Source of the DNA: Streptomyces malaysiensis subsp. samsunensis
Lineage (GTDB): Bacteria > Actinomycetota > Actinomycetes > Streptomycetales > Streptomycetaceae
Assembly: GCF_024519315.1 (NCBI RefSeq)
Contig: NZ_JANIIC010000030.1
Span: 55,154 to 119,153, forward strand
DNA length: 64,000 bases
Reading direction: 5' to 3'
Within the stretch, counting starts at the first letter, position 1. Every line of letters starts with the position of its first letter. Shown here piece after piece: positions 24,326 through 31,766 of the stretch. The position numbers and the translations under genes are program-made. The notes below the pieces were generated by a model, which was given only the letters and a program-made list of their open reading frames with translations, made no database searches and had not been told where the DNA came from.

Positions 24326-25684
24326 TCAGTGGGTGGTGACTTCTTCGACGTCGCCGTGGTGCGGGGTGGGTGTGCGGGAGGTGGTGGTGCGTGGCCGTAT
24401 CCGGTTGCCGGCCACGGTGACGACGGCACAGCCGATGAGCGAGGCGGCGATGAAGTACAGGCCGCTGTTGTAGTTTCCGGTAGCGTCGCGCAGCCATCCC
24501 ACGATGTAGGGCGCCAGAAAGCTTCCGATGTTGCCGAGCATCGTGGTGAGGGCGATGCCGACAGACAGGGCGACGGGTCCGCGCAGGTGTCCGACCGGGA
24601 TCTGCCACATAAGGAAGAGAGCGGCGTAGATACCGGACGTGAGCAGGACCGTACCGAGCAGGGTCAGCCACAGGTCGGTGGCGTTGGCGGCCAGCACGGT
24701 GCCGGCGGCGGCCAGCAGCGCACCCCAGGCCACGTGCCATACCCGCTCGTTGCGCCGGTCCGAGCTGGACACCCAGAAGATGGCGACGAGTGTCGCGGGG
24801 ATGTAGACGGCCCCGGAGAGCAGGCCCGTCTGGACCACGTTCAGCTTCGTGTGGGCCTGCTGGGCGAAACCGGCGATGATCAGCGGAAGGAACGCGGTGA
24901 TGGCGGCGAAACCGACCCATAGGAGGCTGACGCCCGCGGAAAGGGTGATCAGGCGGAGGTCGCGCAGCCGCTGCAGAACGTCGTTGAAACGGATCTTCTG
25001 CTTCTCCACGGCGGTCTCGGCCGCGGTGACCTCCAGCAGGGCCGCCCGTTCCGGCTCCGTGAGCCAGGTGGCGGTCGCCGGAGAGTCGGTCAGGAAACGC
25101 AGCAGCACCAGACCGATGATGATCGTCGGCGCTCCCTCGAGAAGGAACATCCACCGCCATCCCGCCACGCCCAGCACGCCGTCGGCGTACTGGATGATGG
25201 CCGCGGACAGCGGTGTTCCCAGGATCGCGTAGAACGGCAGGCAGACCAGAGCGGTGACCCGGCCGCGCATCCGCGGTGGGAACCAGATCGTCAGATACAT
25301 CAGCATGCCGGGGAGCATGCCTGCCTCGACGGCGCCCAAGGCGACTCTGATCGCGATGAGGCTGCTCTCGCCCTGGACCAGGCTGGTCAGCACGGCGACG
25401 ACGCCCCAGCAGATCGTGAGCAGACCGAGCCAGCGCCGCGGCCCCAGCCGGTTGAGTGCCAGGTTGCTGGGGACCTGCAGAGCGATGTAACCGGCCGAGA
25501 AGATACCGGTGGCGAAGCCGAAGGCGGAGGCGCTGATGCCGAGGTCGGCATTCATGGTCAGCGCGGCGGTCCCGAGGTTGACCCGGTCGAGGTAACCGGC
25601 CGTGTAGAGGAGCAGGACCAGCGGGCCCAGGCGTCTGAGGGCTTTTCTGACGGCCTGGCGTTCGGCCAGCGAGGAGTCTGACAT
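24326..25684 (-). CDS. MFS transporter, anion:cation symporter (ACS) type
   Basis: The 452-residue protein has twelve predicted membrane segments. The first (LVLLLYTAGYLDRVNLGTAALTM) carries the Y-x-D-R-V-N signature of the ACS family, and the 2-3 loop and central domain (IGLVLLRFLTDSPATATWLTEPE) have the family's W-L-x-x-E-R-A boundary. ACS members import organic acids such as phthalate, hydroxyphenylpropionate, tartrate or glucarate with protons. The gene lies downstream of the 25757 terminator, so it probably has its own promoter. With the VOC gene it may serve uptake for the neighbouring aromatic module. Confidence 0.87.
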   Translation of the reverse strand: MSDSSLAERQAVRKALRRLGPLVLLLYTAGYLDRVNLGTAALTMNADLGISASAFGFATGIFSAGYIALQVPSNLALNRLGPRRWLGLLTICWGVVAVLTSLVQGESSLIAIRVALGAVEAGMLPGMLMYLTIWFPPRMRGRVTALVCLPFYAILGTPLSAAIIQYADGVLGVAGWRWMFLLEGAPTIIIGLVLLRFLTDSPATATWLTEPERAALLEVTAAETAVEKQKIRFNDVLQRLRDLRLITLSAGVSLLWVGFAAITAFLPLIIAGFAQQAHTKLNVVQTGLLSGAVYIPATLVAIFWVSSSDRRNERVWHVAWGALLAAAGTVLAANATDLWLTLLGTVLLTSGIYAALFLMWQIPVGHLRGPVALSVGIALTTMLGNIGSFLAPYIVGWLRDATGNYNSGLYFIAASLIGCAVVTVAGNRIRPRTTTSRTPTPHHGDVEEVTTH

Positions 25685-25756
25685 GTGGGTTCCCTTCTCG
25701 GAACGGCTTTCCGCCTGTCTCGGCGGGGGAGGGAACGGCGTCGCGTCGTGCCCGTC

Positions 25757-25787
25757 CCCGCCCGGCGAACGCCGTTCGCCGGGCGGG
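25757..25787. terminator. Hairpin terminator after the 31575-25849 minus-strand operon
   Basis: CCCGCCCGGCGAAC (25757-25770) and its complement (25774-25787) form a perfect 14-bp stem with a 3-base loop, 61 bases past the amidohydrolase stop. It also insulates the MFS gene that follows. Confidence 0.75.
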
Positions 25788-25848
25788 CACGTATGGGTCG
25801 GTCACGGTGGGGAGCCGCAGGTGAGTGAGGTGGTGCGCAGTGGACCCG

Positions 25849-26823
25849 TCACAGGCCGAGGAACGCCCGCGCGTTGGCGGTGAGCGTCCCGGCATCCGGT
25901 CCGTGGTCGGTGGCGAAGCGGACGGGGTCCGGCTGGGCCATGTCGAATGGGTAGTCGCTCCCGCAGACGACACCGGCCCCGGAGGCGTGCGCGGCCAGCA
26001 GCCCCAGCAGTGCGGGATCGTGGGTGACGCTGTCGAAGAACAGCTCGCCGAAGACCTCGTCCGGCGGCCGGGTCGAGTGGCGGCGAACATCGGCCCGGGT
26101 GTGCCAGCCGTGGGTCCACCGGCCGAGCAGCCCCGGTGCGCAACCGCCGCCGTGCACGAAGCAGATCCGCAGCCCCGGCAGCTCTTCCTTGATGCCGCCC
26201 AGCAGCAGTGCGGCGACGGCGGTGGCGCTCTCGACGGGGTTGCCTATGAGGTTGGGGAGGTAGTGCTCCGACCATTCCGGCCGGGGCAGTTGCATCGGGT
26301 GGACGAGCACGGCGAGGTTGAGATCCACGGCGTCGGTGAGGATGTGGCGCAGTATGCCCCGGTCCAGGGAGCGGTCGGCGAGCAGCGGCGGTATCGCGAT
26401 CCCGGCGATGCCGTCGGTCCCGGCCAGCCGCTCCATCTGGGCGCGAGTCTCGTCGGAGTCGTCGAGACTCGCCATGCCGAGCCCCACGAGCCTGCCATCG
26501 GCATCGGAGACCACGACGGAGAGCGCGTCGTTGAAGGCGGAGACAAACGCACCGGCCCCCGGCATGCCTCCCACGGGGAACGCGAAAGGCGGCGCGGACA
26601 GGACCCGCACACCCACCCCCGCGGTGCGCATGTCCTCGAGGATGGCGGGGACGTCGCTCATCGCCCGGGTCGGGATGGACAGTGGGATGTCGCCGAGGTG
26701 GAGCTGGCCGTCGCGGTCGTGCATGCGCCCGTACGGGGCCCCCGGGGGGAGGCCGAACAACTCGGCGGGCAGCCAGTGGGCGTGGACGTCGATGACGCCC
26801 TGGGCGAGCGGGGTGCTGATCAC
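25849..26823 (-). CDS. Amidohydrolase-2 (ACMSD-type) decarboxylase-like protein, copy 1
   Basis: The 324-residue TIM-barrel protein shows the ACMSD/gamma-resorcylate decarboxylase metal set: His14 and His16 (DVHAHW), His near 174 (HPMQLP), His near 224 (VHGGG) and Asp near 290 (GSDYPFD). The family decarboxylates aromatic or pyridine carboxylates without O2, or hydrolyses related amides. GTG 26823 overlaps the cupin stop (GTGA), showing coupling. It is a clear paralogue of the gene at 42269: both have VHAHWLP, LVHPMQLPRPEW and CGSDYPFDMAQP. In both modules it sits with a DHPH-like FAD monooxygenase. A hydroxypyridine or phenolic carboxylate is the likely substrate. Confidence 0.85.
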   Translation of the reverse strand: MISTPLAQGVIDVHAHWLPAELFGLPPGAPYGRMHDRDGQLHLGDIPLSIPTRAMSDVPAILEDMRTAGVGVRVLSAPPFAFPVGGMPGAGAFVSAFNDALSVVVSDADGRLVGLGMASLDDSDETRAQMERLAGTDGIAGIAIPPLLADRSLDRGILRHILTDAVDLNLAVLVHPMQLPRPEWSEHYLPNLIGNPVESATAVAALLLGGIKEELPGLRICFVHGGGCAPGLLGRWTHGWHTRADVRRHSTRPPDEVFGELFFDSVTHDPALLGLLAAHASGAGVVCGSDYPFDMAQPDPVRFATDHGPDAGTLTANARAFLGL

Positions 26824-27290
26824 GGTCGCGGCTCCTGCCGGGCGTCCGGCCCGTGGCCGTGGATGTCCAGCGGCGCGTTGGCGCTGTCGAGGTGCTCGAC
26901 GGTGGTGAAGACGAGCTCGGTGCCGCCGACATTCTCGATGTCGTGCAGGAGGTACTCGCCCGGGCCGAAGGTGAAGTGGCGGGTCTCCCCGGCGTCGTAG
27001 GAGACCTCCCGGGTCGTGCCGTCGTGCGTGTGCTGGCGGCTGCGGCCCGCGTTCACCGCGGTCCAGAAGTAGTCGAGGACGTGCCGGTGGGCGTGCCAGC
27101 GCTCGCCGGGGGCGAGCCGGATCTCCCAGACCCGCACCCGCGGTGTCTGGCTCAGCAGCCGGGAGCCGACCCGGCCGTCGTGGGAGTGCGCCTCGAACTC
27201 GGTACGCAGCTCCCGGGTCCATCCGTCGAACCCGGTGGCGACGAGGTCGCCGGCCAGCGGCAGGTCCGCGAGAAAGTTCTCGCTGGTCAT
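26820..27290 (-). CDS. Cupin-domain protein
   Basis: The 156-residue protein has a single cupin barrel with RLAPGERWHAHRHVLDYFWTAV as motif 1 (two His and a downstream acidic residue) and GPGEYLLHDIENVGGTELVFTTVEH as motif 2. It probably binds one metal and may be a small dioxygenase, decarboxylase or isomerase. It starts 57 bases after the FAD monooxygenase gene, and its stop overlaps the start of the amidohydrolase. Tight coupling with those enzymes suggests that it acts on the same intermediate. It does not look like a transcription regulator because no DNA-binding domain is present. Confidence 0.75.
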   Translation of the reverse strand: MTSENFLADLPLAGDLVATGFDGWTRELRTEFEAHSHDGRVGSRLLSQTPRVRVWEIRLAPGERWHAHRHVLDYFWTAVNAGRSRQHTHDGTTREVSYDAGETRHFTFGPGEYLLHDIENVGGTELVFTTVEHLDSANAPLDIHGHGPDARQEPRP

Positions 27291-27347
27291 TGTGGCTCCT
27301 TGTGTGTGGTGGGTGGTGGGTCGGGGGCGCCCGGGTCCGCGGTGGGG

Positions 27348-28538
27348 TCAGTGCCCGGGGCCGTAGAGACCGAACCGCAGGCTCGGATCGCCGGGCGTCC
27401 AGGTGTTCGCGAACTGGGACCGCTCGCCCATGGCGACGACCCGCTCCAGCAGCTGGGCGCTGAGTTCGAGCTGGACCGGCTCCCACTTGCGCAGGGCGGC
27501 GCTGACGTCACCCTCCGCCTCCCGCAGCGCGGCGACCAGGGCCCAGGCGTCGGCCGCCGCCTTCGCGGTGCCGGCCGCGGCGTGCGGCCGGGCCGCACAC
27601 GCCGCGTCACCGATCAGTGCCACCCGGCCGTCGGTCATCCGGGACGCGCGCGCATCGGAGACGACCTGGACGTACGGCGTGGCTGTCGAGGTCACGACCT
27701 CGGCCGCGGCGGGGGACAGCATCCGCTGCGCGGCGTCCCGCATCTCGTCCACGTAGCGGTCCTGGACCTGGGAGGGGTGGATCGACACCGTGCCGGGAAG
27801 GCCGCGCTTGTCGATCAGCATCTCGGACAGCTCGGGGCCCTCGGGCACGTTCCGGTACCAGACGTAGTTCATGAGCCGGTCCTGTGGCCCGGTACCGCCT
27901 TCGCCGGGGATCGGGTAGAGCGTGATGTGTGAGTGGGGCACCACGGTGTAGGTGATGGAGTCCTTCAGCAGCTCGCGGGTGCCCTCGGACAGGTCCTTCT
28001 CCGGGACCGTGCCGCGCCATCCGATGTAGCCGGAGTAGGTGAGATCCGCGGCCGGGTCGAGGCGTCGGCGCCCGATGGAGGTGATTCCGTCGGCGAAGAC
28101 CACCAGGTCCGCCGTCACTTCACGCCCGCTCACGAACCGCACGGTGACGGACCGGTCGTCCTGGTCGAATCCGCAGGCATACTCGCCCAGATGGTAGTGG
28201 TCGGTTCCAAAGTCGCCGAGTAGGGCGCGGTAGAACGTGCCCCATGATGTGTAGCTCCAGGTCCGCCGCTCGCGGTGCACGATCCGGTTGTCGGTGTCCA
28301 GGTACTGGACCCAGTCCGTGGAGGTGCTGAGGTTCTCCGGATGCTGGTCACTGCGCTCGGTGAACCAGCGCAGGGTGTCCGGCTGTAGCACGATGCCGCT
28401 GCCGCGGCCGTCGAGGGCGGTGGGGGTCCGCTCGAAGACGTCGACCGTGAAGCCCAGGTCGCGCAGGAGGAGGGCGGTGGTCAGCCCGCCGATCGACCCG
28501 CCGATGACCGCCGCGGTGGCGCCGTCGTACGCGTTCAT
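27348..28538 (-). CDS. FAD monooxygenase related to 2,6-dihydroxypyridine 3-monooxygenase, copy 1
   Basis: The 396-residue enzyme starts at ATG 28538 after AAGGAG. The dinucleotide site GGSIGG (13-18), GRGSGIVLQPDTLRWF, YSGYIGWRGTVPE and the second FAD motif GDAACAARPHAAAG (about 305) closely follow the DHPH family that hydroxylates hydroxypyridines. The reaction should be NADH-dependent ring hydroxylation, sometimes decarboxylative. It lies 2 bases after the MFS gene and is coupled to the cupin and amidohydrolase. A paralogue is at 43359, also next to an ACMSD-type amidohydrolase. Confidence 0.85.
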   Translation of the reverse strand: MNAYDGATAAVIGGSIGGLTTALLLRDLGFTVDVFERTPTALDGRGSGIVLQPDTLRWFTERSDQHPENLSTSTDWVQYLDTDNRIVHRERRTWSYTSWGTFYRALLGDFGTDHYHLGEYACGFDQDDRSVTVRFVSGREVTADLVVFADGITSIGRRRLDPAADLTYSGYIGWRGTVPEKDLSEGTRELLKDSITYTVVPHSHITLYPIPGEGGTGPQDRLMNYVWYRNVPEGPELSEMLIDKRGLPGTVSIHPSQVQDRYVDEMRDAAQRMLSPAAAEVVTSTATPYVQVVSDARASRMTDGRVALIGDAACAARPHAAAGTAKAAADAWALVAALREAEGDVSAALRKWEPVQLELSAQLLERVVAMGERSQFANTWTPGDPSLRFGLYGPGH

Positions 28539-28540
28539 GT

Positions 28541-29935
28541 CTACATCTCCTTGCTGGTGATCGGCCTGGTCCGCGGCTGCGCCTGGACCGGGTCGGGGGC
28601 GATGGGGTCGCTGGGGAGTTCGGCTCCACGTGTCTCCGGTGCGAAGGCGAGACCGGCCACGGCGATCAGTCCGACCGCGGCGACACATGTGGTCGCCAGG
28701 CCCAGGTCTCCGCCGAACCACGAGGCGGCGATGACGCTGGCCACCAGCGGGCCGGCCGCGGTGATGAGCCGCCCGACGCTGTTGCACAGGGCCATGCCGG
28801 TGGCTCGCACACTGGGCGGGAAGAGTTCGGGGCCGTAGACGAAAGTGCCCGACAAGGCCCCGAACAGGCCGAATCCGACGACCGGCAGGGCGAGCAGGAA
28901 CTCGCCGTAGCCGTGATGGAAGGGAAAGAGATAGCAGACGCTCACGGCGGAGACGGCGAAGCTGATGGCGAAGGCCTTGCGCCGGCCGAACGCGTCGGCG
29001 AGGAATCCCCACGAGGCGTAGCCGAGGACGCCGCCCGCGTTGAACAGCATCGAGGCGACCGCGACATGGCTGTTGGCCGTGCCCGGGGACAGCGCGTCGT
29101 CGGCGGCGACCTGGCGGATGATCTGGGGATACCAGGTCGACACGCTCCAGAAGGCGATCAGCGAGCCGGTGGCCAGCGCCGTGCAGACCGCCGTCCTGCT
29201 CAGCAGCGGCGCGGCGAGCAGCCGGCGCAGGACGAACCGGTCCGCCTCGGTGACCTGGCCCTGCGACTTCCGTATCCGGCGTGCGGCGATGGCGCCCCGG
29301 ATCTCCGGGGGCTCGGGAACGTAGCGGCGGATGAACCACACGAGGAGGGCGGGCGCCACCGCGATGCCCATCATCAGCCGCCAGCCGTGGTCGCCGAGCA
29401 GCTGGTAGGCGAGCGCGGCGATGAAGAAGCCGGCCGCGTAGCCGGACATCATCACGCCGCAGGCCCGTGCCCGGTGGCGGTTGCGCCATACCTCGGCCAC
29501 CAGCGCGGCCCCGACCGGGGCCTCGACACCCGAGCCCAGCCCGGCGACGAATCGCAGGGCACCGAGTTGCCACCAGGTGTCGGCGAACGCCGCCAGCGCG
29601 GTGAACACCGCGTAGGTGACGATGCCGGCGGACAGCACCCGGACCCGCCCGAAGTAGTCGGCGAGTATGCCGAACAGGAGCCCGCCGACCGCCCAGCCGG
29701 CGAGGAACAGAGCCACGGTCAGGCCGCCGTAGAACCCGATGTCGTCGAGGTTCACCGCGATCCCGCTGTGCGGCAGCAGTTCGGTCATGGCCGGGCCGAG
29801 GACCAGTGCGTAGAGGCTTCCGGCGAAGCCGTCCAGGGCCCAGCCCATCGTCGTCCCCAGCAGGACGAGCCATTGCATTCGGGTGATCTCCGCGCGCCAG
29901 CCGCGAGCGGGCCGGGCGACCTTTGTATTCGACAT
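28541..29935 (-). CDS. MFS transporter, aromatic acid:H+ symporter (AAHS) type
   Basis: The 464-residue protein has twelve predicted membrane segments. MGWALDGFAGSLYALVLGPAM in the first segment carries the D-G-F signature of the AAHS/PcaK group, and GILADYFGRVRVLSAG is the conserved 2-3 loop. FGPELFPPSVRATGMAL-like sequence (YGPELFPPSVRATG) appears in the C-terminal half. The group imports benzoates and related acids. It is second in the operon after the aldehyde dehydrogenase. A C-rich tandem repeat lies in the 137-base gap before its start. Confidence 0.85.
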   Translation of the reverse strand: MSNTKVARPARGWRAEITRMQWLVLLGTTMGWALDGFAGSLYALVLGPAMTELLPHSGIAVNLDDIGFYGGLTVALFLAGWAVGGLLFGILADYFGRVRVLSAGIVTYAVFTALAAFADTWWQLGALRFVAGLGSGVEAPVGAALVAEVWRNRHRARACGVMMSGYAAGFFIAALAYQLLGDHGWRLMMGIAVAPALLVWFIRRYVPEPPEIRGAIAARRIRKSQGQVTEADRFVLRRLLAAPLLSRTAVCTALATGSLIAFWSVSTWYPQIIRQVAADDALSPGTANSHVAVASMLFNAGGVLGYASWGFLADAFGRRKAFAISFAVSAVSVCYLFPFHHGYGEFLLALPVVGFGLFGALSGTFVYGPELFPPSVRATGMALCNSVGRLITAAGPLVASVIAASWFGGDLGLATTCVAAVGLIAVAGLAFAPETRGAELPSDPIAPDPVQAQPRTRPITSKEM

Positions 29936-29985
29936 GGGCGGGTCCTTCGTTGGACGTTGCCGGACAGGAGTCGTCGTGGGAACGA

Positions 29986-30053
29986 GGGGGAGCCCTGGGG
30001 AGGGAGAGGGGAAGGGAGGGGGAGCCCTGGGGGGAGAGGGGAAGGGAGGGGGA
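29986..30053. repeat. G-rich tandem repeat (two units of about 31 bp)
   Basis: GGGGGAGCCCTGGGG followed by GGGAGAGGGGAAGGGA is repeated twice, with the second unit two bases shorter. The plus strand is almost pure purine with many G-runs, able in principle to form a G-quadruplex. It lies in the untranslated gap between the aldehyde dehydrogenase and the MFS gene, which are transcribed from the opposite strand. Confidence 0.7.
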
Positions 30054-30072
30054 AGCGCCGTGGGACAGCCGG

Positions 30073-31575
30073 TCAGTTGAGACGGCCGGGCTCGGTGCTG
30101 CCGTACCAGTCGACGTCGTCAGCGGCGGTGCGCACCACGACGGTCTTGATCCAGGTGAAGTCGTCGAAGGACTCCTGGCCGGCGTCCCGTCCGGTGCCGG
30201 ACTCCTTGACCCCGCCCCACGGGAGCGACGGCTCCAGCCGATGGTGATCGTTGACCCACACCATTCCGGCGGTGATGCGGTCCGCGACGCGGTGACCCCG
30301 GCCGATGTCTCGGGTCCAGACGCCGGCCCCGAGACCGAAGCGGTTGTCGTTGGCCATCGCGACCGCGTCGTCCTCCCCGTCGAAGGGCACGACGACCGCG
30401 ACCGGTCCGAAGATCTCCTCGCGTGTGACGGTCATGGACATCGTGGCGTCGGCCAGTACGGTGGGTTGCACGTAGTAACCGGAGCCGAGTTCGGCCGGCA
30501 GGTCGGGTACGCCCCCGCCGGCGGTGATCCGGACGCCCTCCTGTGCACCGGTCGCGATCAGACGCAGGACCTTGTCCCGCTGGACGCTGCTGATCAGCGG
30601 CCCCAGCTGGGTTCCCGGCTGCGCGGGGTCGCCGATCCGGATCGCCGACGCCCGTGCGCTCAGTGCCTCGACGAAGGCGTCGTAGCTCCCGCGCTGGACG
30701 AGGAACCGCGAACCGGCGACACAGGACTGGCCGGCCGCAACGAAGGCCGCGAACGCCGCCCCCTCGGCGGCGACCAGCGGGTCGATGTCGTCGAAGACGA
30801 CGATCGGGGTCTTGCCACCGAGCTCCGCGGTGACGCGGGCGAAGCGGGCCGCCGTGGCGACAGCCGCGGCCCGTCCGGCCTCGGTGCCACCGGTCAGCGT
30901 GATCTTGGCGATGTCGGGATGCCCGGTCAGCCGTTCGCCCACCTCGCGCCCACCGGTGACGACCATGACGACGTCCTCGGGCAGTCCGGCGTCGCGCAGG
31001 ATGCCGATCAGAGCCAGTGTGGTCAGCGGCGTCATTTCGGAGGGCTTGATCACCACGGTGTTTCCGGTGGCCAGCGCGGCGGACAGACTGCGCGCGAGGA
31101 TCAGCAGCGGATGGTTGAACGGGGTGATGATGCCGCACACGCCGAGCGGTGACCGACGCTGGTAGGTGAGGTACGGGCCGTCGCCGGGCAGGACCGCGTC
31201 CCGCTGGGCGGCCAGCAGGCCCGCGTTGTAGCGGAACCACTCCGGGACGCGGGCGAGCTGTGCCCTGGTCTCGGTGATGGGACGGCCATTGTTCCGCGTC
31301 TCCAGCTGGAACAGCGTCTCGGTGTGTGCCTCGATCGCGTCGGCGAAGCGCAGCAGGTGCCTGGCTCGCTCACTGCGCGGCATGCGGGGCCACGGACCGG
31401 AATCGAAGGCCGTCCTCGCCACCTCCACCGCCTTGTCCACCTCGGCCACCGTGCTGTCCGGGACGGTGCGTATCACCTCGCCGGTGGCCGGGTTGATGAT
31501 CGCCCTATCGCGGCGAGCGACGCCGTCGGCCGGCGGCGCGGCGGTGTCAGGGCGCTGGGTGTCGGTCTGGTTCAT
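30073..31575 (-). CDS. Aldehyde dehydrogenase (NAD(P)+-dependent)
   Basis: The 500-residue protein is a full-length ALDH: FNHPLLILARSLSAALATGN, KPSEMTPLTTLAL, the base Glu near 252 (ELGGKTP), the nucleophile Cys near 285 (GQSCVAGSR), and EEIFGPVAVVVPFD. It converts an aldehyde to its acid. Substrate clues are limited, although the C-terminal GVKESGTGRD resembles enzymes for aromatic and hydroxymuconic semialdehydes. It heads a five-gene minus-strand operon and is divergent from the GAF-PucR regulator at 31767, which likely controls it. Confidence 0.9.
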   Translation of the reverse strand: MNQTDTQRPDTAAPPADGVARRDRAIINPATGEVIRTVPDSTVAEVDKAVEVARTAFDSGPWPRMPRSERARHLLRFADAIEAHTETLFQLETRNNGRPITETRAQLARVPEWFRYNAGLLAAQRDAVLPGDGPYLTYQRRSPLGVCGIITPFNHPLLILARSLSAALATGNTVVIKPSEMTPLTTLALIGILRDAGLPEDVVMVVTGGREVGERLTGHPDIAKITLTGGTEAGRAAAVATAARFARVTAELGGKTPIVVFDDIDPLVAAEGAAFAAFVAAGQSCVAGSRFLVQRGSYDAFVEALSARASAIRIGDPAQPGTQLGPLISSVQRDKVLRLIATGAQEGVRITAGGGVPDLPAELGSGYYVQPTVLADATMSMTVTREEIFGPVAVVVPFDGEDDAVAMANDNRFGLGAGVWTRDIGRGHRVADRITAGMVWVNDHHRLEPSLPWGGVKESGTGRDAGQESFDDFTWIKTVVVRTAADDVDWYGSTEPGRLN

Positions 31576-31688
31576 GGGCTGTCCTTATGACGGGCACAGG
31601 GCTGCACGTTTCGGCGCGGCAGGGAAGGGGAGCCGTGTCCGCGCCCCGATGCAGTGGTGTGCGGTCGAGTATGGGGACACGGTTCACG

Positions 31689-31710
31689 TATCTCTATGTC
31701 CGGGGAGATA
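31689..31710. promoter_or_regulatory. Inverted repeat TATCTC-N10-GAGATA in the divergent ALDH/PucR gap
   Basis: This is a 6-bp perfect inverted repeat in the 191-base gap between the aldehyde dehydrogenase and the PucR-type regulator. The gap is AT-richer here. It is a candidate binding site or promoter element. Confidence 0.35.
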
Positions 31711-31766
31711 TATTCAAGCCTGATGTATGTCTTCAGTGACACTCTCGTCCGTGCCATGCTGAGTAC

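Noticed and set aside
23682..26090. 802-codon open frame on the minus strand
   Set aside because: It overlaps the MFS and VOC genes in another frame, is extremely Arg/Pro/His-rich and has no domain. It is a high-GC shadow.
26824..27486. Extension of the amidohydrolase upstream to 27486
   Set aside because: It overlaps the cupin gene. GTG 26823 is coupled to the cupin stop and matches the paralogue's start.
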